From a bacterium (GTDB taxonomy: Bacteria > Gemmatimonadota > Glassbacteria > GWA2-58-10): a stretch of 64,000 nucleotides of DNA. The translations under genes and the position numbers were made by a program. Below the pieces are notes generated by a model. The model made no database searches and was not told the DNA's origin. It saw only the letters and a program-made list of their open reading frames with translations. How positions within the stretch are numbered: the first letter of the stretch is position 1; each line of letters starts with the position of its first letter. Location: the NCBI GenBank assembly GCA_021372515.1, contig JAJFUG010000180.1, positions 62,001 to 126,000 on the forward strand, in the 5' to 3' direction. This document shows positions 34,421 through 43,391 of the stretch, piece after piece.

Positions 34421-34527
34421 AAAAGTATAGGGTTGGATTAATGGCTGTTCTGTCTCCAGGCTGCAACATGTGGAGCAGGACAGCCATTGTCTTGGGAGCA
34501 GGTCTGCCACCGGCTGTATACTTTTTT
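34421..34527 (+). other. Folded intergenic element with 9-bp terminal inverted repeats
   Basis: AAAAGTATA (34421-34429) and TATACTTTT (34517-34525) are perfect inverted repeats and run into more T. Inside, AATGGCTGTTCTG (34440-34452) pairs with CAGGACAGCCATT (34476-34488, one wobble), extended by CTCCA/TGGAG. The whole element could act as a terminator for the GH92 gene, or be a small MITE-like insertion or structured RNA. No protein gene is supported in the 239 bases between the two glycosidases. Confidence 0.6.
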
Positions 34528-34631
34528 CCATGCCACTTGGCTGTTATTATACTAATCGCGAAATCTGAAAACACAGTCCACCTTGTCGAACTGAATTGAA
34601 TTCTCAAAATCGTCACCCATGCGAGGTATCC

Positions 34632-36917
34632 GTGAAATGCAATCCGTCTGATCTGTTCCGCACCGCCGGCCGCGCCATTCTGTTACTGGCCGCCGTGATC
34701 GTCTGCCTGGGCTTGCCGACTCGCTACGCCATCGGTGCCGAGCCAGTGTCACGCACTGTCGCCACCGCACTGCGCAGCCGCGGCTACAGCCTCATTCCCG
34801 CGCCTCAGCGGGTGGACCTGGAGCCGGGCGATATCCGTCTCGACCGGACCTGGGGCATAGTGTCCGAGGCGGGCGAGGGCACGATCGCCGAGCGCCGTCT
34901 GAAAGAGGCGGCCGCCGAGCTCCACGGCCTGGAGTTCTCCGGCAGCGGCGCGGGGCGGATTGTCCTTGCGATCAAGCCGGGCACGGTCACCACGGCGGTG
35001 GACAAGGCCTGTGAGGAGCAGGCCTACCGGATAAGCCTTCAGCCCGGTCGTGTCGAAATCTGCGGCAACGCCCCGGCTGGCCTTTTTTACGGGGTCCAGA
35101 GCCTGCTCCAGCTCCTGCGTGCCGACAACGGGCAGTGGCGCGTTCCGGCCGGGACAATCACCGACTGGCCCTCCATGCGGCTGCGTTTCATCCACTGGGA
35201 CACCAAGCACCACCAGAACCGGATGGAGACCCTCAAGCGCCAGATCGATTGGGCGGCCTTTTTCAAGGTCAACGCCATCGGGTTCGAGCTGGAGGACAAG
35301 TACGAGTACCCGCGCCACCCGGTGATCGGTGCGCCCGGGGCCTACACCAGGGCCGAGATGCAGGAGCTGACCCGCTACGCCCTGGAACGCTATGTCCAGC
35401 TTGTGCCGCAGATCCAGGCCCCCTCCCACATGGCCTACGTGCTGAAACACCCCGAGTTCGCCCACCTGCGCGCCGACAACAGCAACTACCATATCTGCAT
35501 GTGCGATGAGGAGGCGATGCGGCTCATTTTCGACATGTACCAGGATATGATCGACGCCACCCCGGGGGTGAAATATTTCCACGCCTCCACGGATGAGGTC
35601 TACTACGCCGGCTCCTGCCCCAAATGCACGCGGAAACGTCCCTATAATGACATCAACCGCAGCCTCACCTGGGTCGAGTATGTCAACCGCGCTTTCGACT
35701 GGCTCAAGGCGCGCGACCGCCGGATGCTGTGCTGGGTGGAGTTCCCGCTCCTGACCGAGCATATCTCGCTCCTGCCTCGCGGGCTGATCAACGCGGAACT
35801 CGTGGCGGAGCGCAGCGACGAATGGAACCGCGGCCTGGAGAAGGCCGGGGTGGAGCAGCTTATCTACAGCTCCCAGCAGGGGGAGGAATACCTGTTCCCC
35901 AACTATTTCTCCTCCAGTTTCCTGTATCGCGGTAAGCCTGTAACCGGACGGATCGGCGAGCCAGAGGCCCTGGTGAACGGCGTGCTGGACAAGGGATACA
36001 AGGCCATCGGCACCTACGCCGCGGCCTGGGATGACAGCGGGCTTCACGATGAAACTTTCTGGCTGGGTTGGGCCACGGTCTCCCAGTACGGCTGGTCGCC
36101 CGCGGCTCCCTCGACCGCGCAGAGCGTCGCCGATTTCATGGACGTGTTCTACGGCCCAGGCAACAGCGACATGCTCTCGGTCTACCGCACGGTAATGGAG
36201 GGCGCCCGCGTGTACCAGGAGGCCTGGGACAGGGTGCCGGCCACGCGGCTCAAGCCCTCCTACGGCCTCTGGACCCAGAAAGGGCGCGACACCACGCGCA
36301 TCGACCTGACCATAGAGCCGCCGCGCCTGCCTTTCAGCTATGACATGACCCTGGTGGTGGGGGACAATTTCAGCCGCAGCTACGGCCCCCTGATCGCCCA
36401 GACCGCCGAGATGGCGCTCCGCTTGCAGGACCTCGAGATCGTGCTGAACGACAAGCTCAACACAGTCAATCGCAATCGCTACAACATCGAGGTGCTGCTC
36501 TCGCTGGTCCGTTTCGAGGAGTATTTCTGCAACACGATCCAGACCCTGAAGAAAGTGGAGGCTTTGTTCCTGGAGGCCAGGGGCCCCATGGACCGTCAGG
36601 AGGAGGCCCGGGTGCTGGCCCTTCTGACCCAGGCGCACACCCTGGTGGCCGATAATTTGCGCGAGCGCCAGGTGATGTGGAACGGGTTCCAGCAGACCTG
36701 GGAGAAAAGCCGTTTCCCGAAGAACCGGACCGTGGACGGCCGGGTGTTTTTCCACGAGCTTGACGATCTCAAGGACCACCACGCCGACCGCAGGCCGGGT
36801 CTGGATTACCTGCTCGAACCGCTCGACAACATCGGGCTCGAAAAGTGGAACCGCGGCCTGGCGGACTACATCCGCAGTTTCGCCGTGGGCAGCAAGCTGC
36901 CTGTACCCGAGCTGTAG
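34632..36917 (+). CDS. Exported GH20-family beta-N-acetylhexosaminidase
   Basis: GH20 enzymes remove terminal GlcNAc or GalNAc by substrate-assisted catalysis. From GTG 34632 (GAGG upstream; the frame opens at TTG 34596) a signal peptide is visible (about 1-35, AILLLAAVIVCLGLP core). A GH20b-like domain (about 48-170, with SLIPAPQRVDLEPGD and GLFYGVQSLLQLL) precedes the barrel, which starts DWPSMRLRFIHWDTK near 179. The catalytic Asp-Glu pair of the FHASTDEVYYA motif is D321-E322. A long helical C-terminal region (about 520-760) is not typical of short GH20 enzymes. Paired with the GH92 gene, it would complete removal of mannose and GlcNAc from glycans. Confidence 0.87.
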   Translation: MKCNPSDLFRTAGRAILLLAAVIVCLGLPTRYAIGAEPVSRTVATALRSRGYSLIPAPQRVDLEPGDIRLDRTWGIVSEAGEGTIAERRLKEAAAELHGLEFSGSGAGRIVLAIKPGTVTTAVDKACEEQAYRISLQPGRVEICGNAPAGLFYGVQSLLQLLRADNGQWRVPAGTITDWPSMRLRFIHWDTKHHQNRMETLKRQIDWAAFFKVNAIGFELEDKYEYPRHPVIGAPGAYTRAEMQELTRYALERYVQLVPQIQAPSHMAYVLKHPEFAHLRADNSNYHICMCDEEAMRLIFDMYQDMIDATPGVKYFHASTDEVYYAGSCPKCTRKRPYNDINRSLTWVEYVNRAFDWLKARDRRMLCWVEFPLLTEHISLLPRGLINAELVAERSDEWNRGLEKAGVEQLIYSSQQGEEYLFPNYFSSSFLYRGKPVTGRIGEPEALVNGVLDKGYKAIGTYAAAWDDSGLHDETFWLGWATVSQYGWSPAAPSTAQSVADFMDVFYGPGNSDMLSVYRTVMEGARVYQEAWDRVPATRLKPSYGLWTQKGRDTTRIDLTIEPPRLPFSYDMTLVVGDNFSRSYGPLIAQTAEMALRLQDLEIVLNDKLNTVNRNRYNIEVLLSLVRFEEYFCNTIQTLKKVEALFLEARGPMDRQEEARVLALLTQAHTLVADNLRERQVMWNGFQQTWEKSRFPKNRTVDGRVFFHELDDLKDHHADRRPGLDYLLEPLDNIGLEKWNRGLADYIRSFAVGSKLPVPEL

Positions 36918-36972
36918 CGCCACAACGGTTGCACCGCAATCGTCGTCTCGTTGGAAATCGTATAAATAGAAC

Positions 36973-36997
36973 AGGGGCGGGTTTAAAACCCGCCCCT
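36973..36997. terminator. Bidirectional palindrome between convergent genes (REP-like)
   Basis: AGGGGCGGGTTT (36973-36984) and AAACCCGCCCCT (36986-36997) form a 12-bp perfect stem with almost no loop, followed by ACGTTTTTG. It sits between the GH20 gene and the convergent efflux operon and can terminate both. The same type of G4CG3T3 palindrome is a widespread repeated intergenic element in some genomes; only one copy was noticed here. Confidence 0.65.
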
Positions 36998-37060
36998 ACG
37001 TTTTTGTAGCGGACCGCGTAGCGCTGGGAAAGACCAGACTTATCCGGCGAACGCCCCCCC

Positions 37061-38266
37061 TCACTCGTAGCGCAGGGCCTCGATCGGGTCGAGACGCGCG
37101 GCCTTGACCGCCGGGAAATAGCCGAACCCCACGCCCACCGCGGTGGAAAACAGGAAGGCGATCAGGACTATACCCACGTTGACGATGAACGGCACGTTAA
37201 GGATGAACGACAGCCAGAGCGAGGCGCTCAGGGCCAGTACAATGCCAACTATGCCGCCGAACGAGGACAGCACGGCCGACTCCACCAGGAACTGCACCAG
37301 CACCTCGTGCTCCAGGGCGCCTATCGCCAGACGGATGCCGATCTCGCGGGTGCGCTCGGTCACCGAGACCAGCATGATGTTCATGATCCCGATGCCGCCG
37401 ACCAGCAGGCTGACCGCCGCCACCGCGCTCAGCAGGGCGGTGAGGATCTGCGTGGTTCCAGCGAGCATGTTGGCGATCTCCTTGGTGTCCATCACGCTGA
37501 AATTGTCGTCCTCGCTGGCCGCCAGGTGACGGCGCTCCCGGATCAGGGCCCGGATGTCCTGCTGGGCCTTTTCGGTCGAGGCGCCATCCTGCACCGAGAC
37601 CTGGAACAGGGAGACATTCTGGTTGCCCGAGATACGCCGCTGGAAAGTGCGCAGTGGGATGATCACGATATCGTCCTGATCCATACCCATCGTATTCTGG
37701 CCCTTGGTGGCCAGGACCCCGACCACCGTGCAGGTCAGCTTTTCCAGACGGATGTTCTCGCCAATCGGGTCCTGCGAGCCGAACAGCTCCTTGACGATGC
37801 TGGAGCCAATGATGCAGACCGCCGCCCCGGCGCGCATCTCGCTGTCCGAGAACTGACGGCCGCTCTGGATGCTGCGGTTCGAGGTCTTGAGGTACTGGTT
37901 TTCGGTCCCGGTCACGGTGGTGGACCAGTTCTCGTTGCCGTAGACCACCTGAAGGCTGCGCGAGGCTATGGGCGCCACGGCCGCGATCGAGCTGACGCCG
38001 GTCAGGATGGCCTGGCCATCGGCCACCTTGAACGGTATGCTCTCGGAGGACTGGCCGGGGCCGAGACGCTTGCCGGGGCTGATCATCAGAAGGTTGCTGC
38101 CCATGCTTGAAATCTGTTGCCGCACCTGGGCCGTGGCCCCCTCGCCGATAGTCACCATGGTAATAACAGCCGCCACACCGATAACTATGCCCAGGATGGT
38201 CAGGACCGAGCGCATGACATTACGCCTGATTTCGCGCAGGGCGAGCAGAATAGCGTTCCAGAACAT
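37061..38266 (-). CDS. MacB-like ABC transporter permease
   Basis: The 401-residue permease has the MacB/FtsX layout. A first membrane helix (about 18-43, RSVLTILGIVIGVAAVITMV) is followed by a large periplasmic domain (about 45-270). Three C-terminal helices then carry the family string VGGIGIMNIMLVSVTERTREIG and the ending AARLDPIEALRYE. In E. coli MacB the ATPase is fused to the permease; here it is a separate gene upstream. This type couples ATP hydrolysis to pushing substrates from the periplasm through a TolC-like duct, so exported macrolides, toxins or lipoproteins are candidate substrates. Its ATG overlaps the stop of the ATPase gene by one base. Confidence 0.92.
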   Translation of the reverse strand: MFWNAILLALREIRRNVMRSVLTILGIVIGVAAVITMVTIGEGATAQVRQQISSMGSNLLMISPGKRLGPGQSSESIPFKVADGQAILTGVSSIAAVAPIASRSLQVVYGNENWSTTVTGTENQYLKTSNRSIQSGRQFSDSEMRAGAAVCIIGSSIVKELFGSQDPIGENIRLEKLTCTVVGVLATKGQNTMGMDQDDIVIIPLRTFQRRISGNQNVSLFQVSVQDGASTEKAQQDIRALIRERRHLAASEDDNFSVMDTKEIANMLAGTTQILTALLSAVAAVSLLVGGIGIMNIMLVSVTERTREIGIRLAIGALEHEVLVQFLVESAVLSSFGGIVGIVLALSASLWLSFILNVPFIVNVGIVLIAFLFSTAVGVGFGYFPAVKAARLDPIEALRYE

Positions 38267-38997
38267 TATGCCGCCCTCCCGTTGCCGTTGTCCGACTCGA
38301 CCAGGCCGTCCAGAAAGTGGACCACGCGCTTGGCGTAGGACGCCATGTCCGGCTCGTGGGTGACCATGACCACCGTGATCCCACGGTCACGGTTGAGGCC
38401 GGTGAGCAGGTCCATGATCTCCCTGGCCCGGGCCGTATCCAAGTTGCCGGTTGGCTCATCCGCGAAAAGCACCGCGGGATTGGTCACGATGGCGCGGGCC
38501 ACCGCCACCCGCTGCTGCTGGCCCCCCGACAGCTCGGACGGGGTGTGGGTCATCCACTCACGGAGGCCCACCACATCCAGGGCCTGAAGCGCCTGCTTGC
38601 GCCGTTCGGCCGCGGGAAGGCCGCGGTAAAGCAGCGGCAGCTCCACGTTCTCCAGGGCCGAGGTGCGGCTCAGCAGGTTGAAACCCTGGAAGACAAAGCC
38701 CAGGTAGAAACGGCGCAGCCGCGTGCGCTGGGTGCGCGACAGTCTTTCCACCGGGACGCCCTTGAAACGGTATGTCCCAGCGGTGGGCGTGTCCAGGCAG
38801 CCCAGGATGTTCATGCAGGTGGACTTGCCCGAGCCGCTGGGTCCCATCACGGCGACGAACTCGCCTGTCTCTATCCGCAGGTCTATTCCGCGCAGGGCCG
38901 CCATCTCGGCCTGACCGCTGCCGTAGACCTTGGTCACGCCCTGCAGCTCGATCAGGGGCTGAGTGTCTGTTGTATGTTCTGCGGCCGGCATGTTCAT
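38266..38997 (-). CDS. ABC transporter ATP-binding protein (MacB/LolD type)
   Basis: A 243-residue ATPase with Walker A GPSGSGKST (near 53), the Q-loop in VFQGFNLL, the signature LSGGQQQR (near 152), Walker B VLFADEPTGN and the switch His in VTHEPD. The LolD/MacB subfamily string ILGCLDTPTAG is present. It powers the adjoining permease. Its start overlaps the adaptor gene stop by four bases, so translation is coupled. Confidence 0.95.
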   Translation of the reverse strand: MNMPAAEHTTDTQPLIELQGVTKVYGSGQAEMAALRGIDLRIETGEFVAVMGPSGSGKSTCMNILGCLDTPTAGTYRFKGVPVERLSRTQRTRLRRFYLGFVFQGFNLLSRTSALENVELPLLYRGLPAAERRKQALQALDVVGLREWMTHTPSELSGGQQQRVAVARAIVTNPAVLFADEPTGNLDTARAREIMDLLTGLNRDRGITVVMVTHEPDMASYAKRVVHFLDGLVESDNGNGRAA

Positions 38998-40277
38998 TTC
39001 TCCTGGCTGATTATATCGGTCACGACCGCTGCGCCGGGCTCGATCTCGCCGCTGGTTATCTCGGTCCGGCTCCCGTCAGTCGAGCCGACAGTGACCGTCA
39101 CCGCGGTGAGCTTGCCGTTATTCAGCACCCAGACATGCTGCTGCTTGCTGTCGCCATTGGCATGGTTGCCGGTCTGCGACATGGGCGGGTGCGGCAGAAT
39201 CGAACTGACCAGGCTGCCGGAACGTTTTTTCTTGACCGCCTGGACCGGCGGAGAGAAACGCAGCGCGGCGCTCGGCACCAGCAGCGCGTTCTCCACTTTC
39301 TGCACCGTGATATCGGCGGTGGCGGTCATTCCCGGCCGCAGGGCCAGGTCGGAGTTGTCCACTTTCAGCACGGTCTCGTAGGTCACCACCCCGGAGGTGG
39401 TGGAGGAGCCGAAATGCGCCTCGGTAATCACCGCCTTGAAATTCCGGTTGGGGTAGGCGGCCACGTTGAATTCGGCCTCCTGGCCCTCGTGCACCTTGCC
39501 GATGTCGGCCTCGTCCACGTCCACGTGCAGCTCCATCTGAGTCAGGTCCTCGGCCAGGGTGAACAGCACGGCCACCTGGAACGAGGCGGCCACGGTCTGG
39601 CCCGGCTCCACGTTGCGGCCGAGCACCACGCCGTTGACCGGCGAGCGGATTATAGTCTTGGACAGGTCGGTCAGGTTGGCGCTGAGCGTGGCCTGGGCCT
39701 GGAACACCGACGCGTTGGCGCTGGCCAGATCGGCCTTGGCCCGCTCGTAGTCCGCCTCGGCGGCATCATACTCGGTCTGTGAGGGCACCTTGTTGTCGCT
39801 CAGCTCCCGGACTTTTTTCATCTGGTCGAGCTTGGCCTGTGTCTGCATGAGCGTGGCCTTGGCCTCCAGCACCTTGGCCCTGGCCGACTCGAGCGCGGCC
39901 CTCGACTGCATCACCTGGGCCGAAATCTTGGTGGTGTCCAGGTGCGCCAGTGGCTGGCCCACCGTGACCTTGTCATTGAAATCCACCTCGACACTCTTGA
40001 CTATGCCCGACAGCTCGCTGCCCACCTCGACCTCGTTGGTCGGCTGCAGAGTACCGGTGGCGGTGACAATCACTGTCAGGTCGCCGCGGGTGGCCTCCTG
40101 TGTCTTGTACTGGACCTGCTCGGCATGGCCCATCATTTTCCAGACCAGGATCACGGCCAGCACCACCGCCGCGAGGACCACCACCTGCCACTTGCGCGAA
40201 CCTTTCCTGCGCCCCGCGGGCTGATCGAGTTCCAGGAGCCTGGATATCTCGGAATCGGGATTGATCTTCGTGCTCAT
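38994..40277 (-). CDS. MacA-like periplasmic adaptor (membrane fusion protein)
   Basis: A 427-residue adaptor with one N-terminal membrane anchor (about 30-48). A lipoyl/hairpin architecture follows: lipoyl half near 62-105 (GTLQPTNEVEVGSELSGIV), long alpha hairpin (about 108-195), second lipoyl half (IIRSPVNGVVLGRNVEPGQTV) and a beta-barrel domain. An extra stretch of about 40 residues near 340-380 is basic and Ser/His-rich and looks like an insertion. It bridges the inner-membrane ABC unit and the outer-membrane channel encoded upstream. Confidence 0.92.
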   Translation of the reverse strand: MSTKINPDSEISRLLELDQPAGRRKGSRKWQVVVLAAVVLAVILVWKMMGHAEQVQYKTQEATRGDLTVIVTATGTLQPTNEVEVGSELSGIVKSVEVDFNDKVTVGQPLAHLDTTKISAQVMQSRAALESARAKVLEAKATLMQTQAKLDQMKKVRELSDNKVPSQTEYDAAEADYERAKADLASANASVFQAQATLSANLTDLSKTIIRSPVNGVVLGRNVEPGQTVAASFQVAVLFTLAEDLTQMELHVDVDEADIGKVHEGQEAEFNVAAYPNRNFKAVITEAHFGSSTTSGVVTYETVLKVDNSDLALRPGMTATADITVQKVENALLVPSAALRFSPPVQAVKKKRSGSLVSSILPHPPMSQTGNHANGDSKQQHVWVLNNGKLTAVTVTVGSTDGSRTEITSGEIEPGAAVVTDIISQEK

Positions 40278-41773
40278 CAGTTCTTTTCCGTGTTAGAGAG
40301 TCCACTTGTCTCGGGGGCCAGGGAAGTCCAGCCGCCGCCCAGGGCCTTGTACAGGCTGATCAGGTCCGAGGTCACCGCCCCATCGCTCTGCGCCAGCTGG
40401 TCCTGGAACGACAGGAGCGAGCGCTGGGCCTCCAGGATGCTGCTGAAATCGGTCAGTCCGGCCTCGTATTCCTGACGGGCCAGGTCGGCGGCTTTGCCAG
40501 CCGCCGCAGCCGCCGCGCTCAGCGACTGACGGCGTTTCTGCTCCTTGGCGTAGGCGGTCAGGGCGTTCTCCACCTCCTCCACCGCACCCAGCACCGAGGA
40601 TTCGTAGGCGGCCAGGTACTGCTCCTGGAGCGCCGACTGCACCTGGATGTTCTTACGGATCGAGCCGCCGCGGAATATGGGCCAGCTTATCAGGGAACTG
40701 CCGCTCGCGGCCCGGCTGCCGGAGGTGAAAAGGTTGTCCAGGCTGAGGGCCTCCAGCCCGATGGAGCCGCTCAGGGAGAGCTTGGGGTAGAGGTCCGCCT
40801 TGGCCACGCCCACCCGCGCGGTCTGGGCGGCGAGCTGACGTTCGGCGTGGCGGATGTCCGGACGGCGGCGCAGCATGTCGGCCGGTATCCCGACCGCCAC
40901 GCTGAGCGGTGTGACCGGGATAGTCCCGCGTTGCTCCAGCTCAGAGTGCAGGGCGCCGGGCTGCTCGCCCAGAAGGACCGCCAGGCGGTTCAGCGCCCCC
41001 TCCAGGCCGGTCTGCAGCGTGGGTATCTGCGAGCGGGTGCTCTCCAGGTTGTAGCGGGCCTGCTCCACGGCCAGCTCATCGCTCAGACCGGCCTGGGCGC
41101 GCCACCGGGCGAGCTGGTAAGTCTCGCTCTGCGCGGCCAGGTTCTGCTCGGCCACGCTCAAACGGGTCTGATAGGTGCGCAGCTCGGTGTAATTGAGCGC
41201 CACCTCGGCGACGAGGGAGACCAGGACATCGTGAAGGTCCTCCTGGCTGGCCTGGAGGTCGGCCGTAGAGGCCTCGACCGAGCGCCGTGTCCCGCCGAAA
41301 AGGTCCAGCTCCCAGCCCGCGTCGAAACCGGCCTGGAACATGTTGCGCGTGGCCCCGCCGCCGGTTTTCTTGCTGCTCTGGCTGCGCGAGGCCGAACCGC
41401 TGGCATCCAGCGTGGGGAGCAGGCTGGCCTGGGAGGCGCCCCGGCGGGCGCGGGCCTCCCGCACGCGGGCCTCGGCCTGACGCAGGTCGCGGTTGCCCTT
41501 GACCGCGCGCTCGACCAGTCCGCTAAGCTCCGGGTCGCCCAGCGCGTTCCACCACTGCGCCAGGGCCTGCGGGTCGGCTTCTCCGAAAGCCAGGCTGCTG
41601 TCCGGACCGCTGTGCCACTGCGCGGAGACCGTGTCGGTGGGGCGGACATACTTCGGCCCCACAGCGGCGCAACCGGTCAGCAGAACGGCCGCCAGAAAGG
41701 CTGTCAGTCCGGATGCCGTCCTGAGGACATATCCTTCGCTTGTGTCTGTCATATTTCCTATCCCTTTGTTCAT
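40277..41773 (-). CDS. Outer-membrane efflux lipoprotein (TolC/NodT family)
   Basis: The protein has a lipobox (VLLTGCAAVG) after a hydrophobic segment, then two OEP domains typical of NodT/OprM channels: WWNALGDPELSGLVERAVKGN, ASLLPTLDASGSASRS, and the repeated RRPDIRHAERQLAAQTARVGVAKADLYP region. It should form the trimeric outer-membrane duct of the exporter. Possible starts are GTG 41782, ATG 41773 (GGGGTGG upstream) and ATG 41752 (AGGAA upstream); the last gives the most compact signal peptide. It ends one base into the adaptor start and follows the TetR-type regulator. Confidence 0.92.
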   Translation of the reverse strand: MNKGIGNMTDTSEGYVLRTASGLTAFLAAVLLTGCAAVGPKYVRPTDTVSAQWHSGPDSSLAFGEADPQALAQWWNALGDPELSGLVERAVKGNRDLRQAEARVREARARRGASQASLLPTLDASGSASRSQSSKKTGGGATRNMFQAGFDAGWELDLFGGTRRSVEASTADLQASQEDLHDVLVSLVAEVALNYTELRTYQTRLSVAEQNLAAQSETYQLARWRAQAGLSDELAVEQARYNLESTRSQIPTLQTGLEGALNRLAVLLGEQPGALHSELEQRGTIPVTPLSVAVGIPADMLRRRPDIRHAERQLAAQTARVGVAKADLYPKLSLSGSIGLEALSLDNLFTSGSRAASGSSLISWPIFRGGSIRKNIQVQSALQEQYLAAYESSVLGAVEEVENALTAYAKEQKRRQSLSAAAAAAGKAADLARQEYEAGLTDFSSILEAQRSLLSFQDQLAQSDGAVTSDLISLYKALGGGWTSLAPETSGLSNTEKN

Positions 41774-41796
41774 GTTTACCACCCCATCTTTCTGCT

Positions 41797-42456
41797 CTAT
41801 GACACCACCCGGTTCGATTCGGTTTCAGCCCGGATCGCCTTCATACCGGCCAGCGAGAACGCTATCACGTGCCTGGCATAGGCTTCAATATTTTCTATCC
41901 GCAAGGGGATATCCTTGTCTTCTCTGCCTGCGGGCCGGTTCAGTCTGGCGATCGGACCGATGCACTGACTGATCACGCTGGCCGCGCAGAACCGGACCTG
42001 CATATCGGGCACCAGCGGGCCGACCAGATCGCGGATCAGGATCAGCAGATTCTGCCGCAGCGGCTCGAGGGCTTTCCTCATCACCTCAACCAGCAGTCCG
42101 GTGGGGTTGGCCAGCTCTTTCTGCACGATCAGAAACTCCATGTTGTCCCGGTCGGCAATGCGGGCCAGAAGGGAGGTGACCACCCCCCGGAACCGCTCCT
42201 CGGGCGGCGCCCCGGAGCTCACACCCCCATCGGGGGGAAAGCGCGTGATGGATTGATGGAAACTGTGCCGCCACGTTTCGACATACAGGTTTTCCTTGTT
42301 CCCGAAATGGTAATTCACCGCCGCGACATTCGCTCCCGCTCGCCGGCAGATTTCGGCAATCGTGGCATTCCGGTAGCCGTTTTCCGCAAACACCTGGCTG
42401 GCTGCGGCGAGCAGTTCCTCGCGTGTTTTGTTGTGGCCTTTCCTATTGCGATCCAT
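41797..42456 (-). CDS. TetR/AcrR regulator, CecR-like
   Basis: The N-terminal helix-turn-helix is classic TetR: TREELLAAASQVFAENGYRNATI then AEICRRAGANVAAVNYHFGNKENLY (about 10-60). The C-terminal half, with FLIVQKELANPTGLLVEVM and LRDLVG-like helices, resembles the CecR/YbiH ligand-binding domain. CecR in E. coli controls ABC exporter genes and drug sensitivity. GGAGAAATCG stands before ATG 42456, so the open frame upstream to 42531 is leader. The gene is first in a five-gene minus-strand operon with the exporter, so autoregulated control of efflux is likely. The inducer is unknown. Confidence 0.9.
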   Translation of the reverse strand: MDRNRKGHNKTREELLAAASQVFAENGYRNATIAEICRRAGANVAAVNYHFGNKENLYVETWRHSFHQSITRFPPDGGVSSGAPPEERFRGVVTSLLARIADRDNMEFLIVQKELANPTGLLVEVMRKALEPLRQNLLILIRDLVGPLVPDMQVRFCAASVISQCIGPIARLNRPAGREDKDIPLRIENIEAYARHVIAFSLAGMKAIRAETESNRVVS

Positions 42457-42502
42457 CGATTTCTCCGTCTGTTTGGGGGGCTGTTTCCTGTAATCAAATA
42501 TA

Positions 42503-42531
42503 AATTTAAAATAAACATTTAAAATAATCAA
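42503..42531 (-). promoter_or_regulatory. Promoter and candidate operator of the efflux operon
   Basis: On the minus strand TTGATT (42531-42526) and TAAATT (42508-42503) are 17 bases apart. The same bases contain an 11-bp direct repeat ATTTAAAATAA (plus strand 42504-42514 and 42517-42527), one copy per 13 bases, covering the spacer. It could be an operator, though TetR proteins usually prefer palindromes. Confidence 0.5.
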
Positions 42532-42998
42532 TAGGAAATGATGGGCCCGGAAAGAGAGACTTATCCTTTCATTACGGCGATCACCTCGCGGGCCACGATC
42601 GAGCGGACGATCAGCACCACGGCGCGCCGCCCACGAAAGAATGCGAGGAAAAGTGTCGCGGCCATGCGATGGATTACGAGGACGGTTCTCCAGTCATGGT
42701 CAAGCTGGGAGCGGACCGCAGTTGCAGGCGGGCTGGAGCGATGACTCCGGACATCGCAGGTGACGATGGTAGAGGTGAAGGGGGAAGTCCTTGGAGGATA
42801 ATATCTAAGGCTCAGATCTCTGGCTGGCTGTGGCTGGCTGTTCGGAAGAGTCGCTGAGGTGGCAAGGATTGAGCTTTTTGTTTCACAATCTGCAATGAAA
42901 ACAGATTGACGTTTGTGTCCTGTGAAATGAGAATAATGGATGTTTGCTACCGCGTGACGAATAGCATGCACCACAGCCATGAAATCTCACAGAAAGAG
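42532..42998. other. Gap without a recognisable gene
   Basis: This stretch of about 470 bases separates the efflux operon from the receiver gene. Short frames exist on both strands, including one of 139 codons on the minus strand (42561-42980), but none has a good start signal or a protein sequence I recognise. Composition falls from GC-rich to A+T-rich across it, so it may be a junction with decayed sequence. Confidence 0.4.
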
Positions 42999-43391
42999 AT
43001 GGAGATGGAACAAAATAAAACCATACTTCTCGCGGATGACAACGTCCAGATACTGCGAATGCTGAACAGTTTTTTTAGGCGAGCAGGTTATAGATGCAAA
43101 TTATGCACATGCGGGGAGGAAGCCGCCAATATCCTAAGAAATGACAGGGACATAGGTCTGGTTCTAACCGACCACAAAATGCCCGGGAACGAAGCGCTGC
43201 AGATGGTGAAAGAGATAAGGATAAAGTATCCGGATATAAAAATAGTCGTGATGTCAGGAAATTATTCAGATGATACACTCTTGGAATTGAAAGGAATAGG
43301 CGTCAGAAAGTATTTGCAGAAACCTTTGGAATTGAGGCAATTGCAGATGACAATACAGGAAGAGCTGTTCAGTTCAATGGCAGGTGAATGA
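42999..43391 (+). CDS. Stand-alone response-regulator receiver protein
   Basis: A 130-residue CheY-like receiver with no output domain. The phosphorylation machinery is complete: acidic pair D13-D14, phospho-acceptor D58 (LVLTDHKMPG), S86 (VVMSGN) and K108 (LQKPLE). AGAAAGAG precedes ATG 42999; the open frame to 42906 lacks a clear start signal. It is convergent with the large sensor gene on the other strand and overlaps its 3' end by 23 bases. Codon use is A+T-rich compared with the housekeeping genes. Without an output domain it should act by protein contact. Confidence 0.88.
   Translation: MEMEQNKTILLADDNVQILRMLNSFFRRAGYRCKLCTCGEEAANILRNDRDIGLVLTDHKMPGNEALQMVKEIRIKYPDIKIVVMSGNYSDDTLLELKGIGVRKYLQKPLELRQLQMTIQEELFSSMAGE

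Noticed and set aside
42561-42980. 139-codon minus-strand frame between the TetR gene and the receiver gene
   Set aside because: It has no start signal, no hydrophobic or domain pattern I recognise, and its GC content drifts along the length. It may be decayed sequence, but I cannot support a gene or a specific pseudogene.
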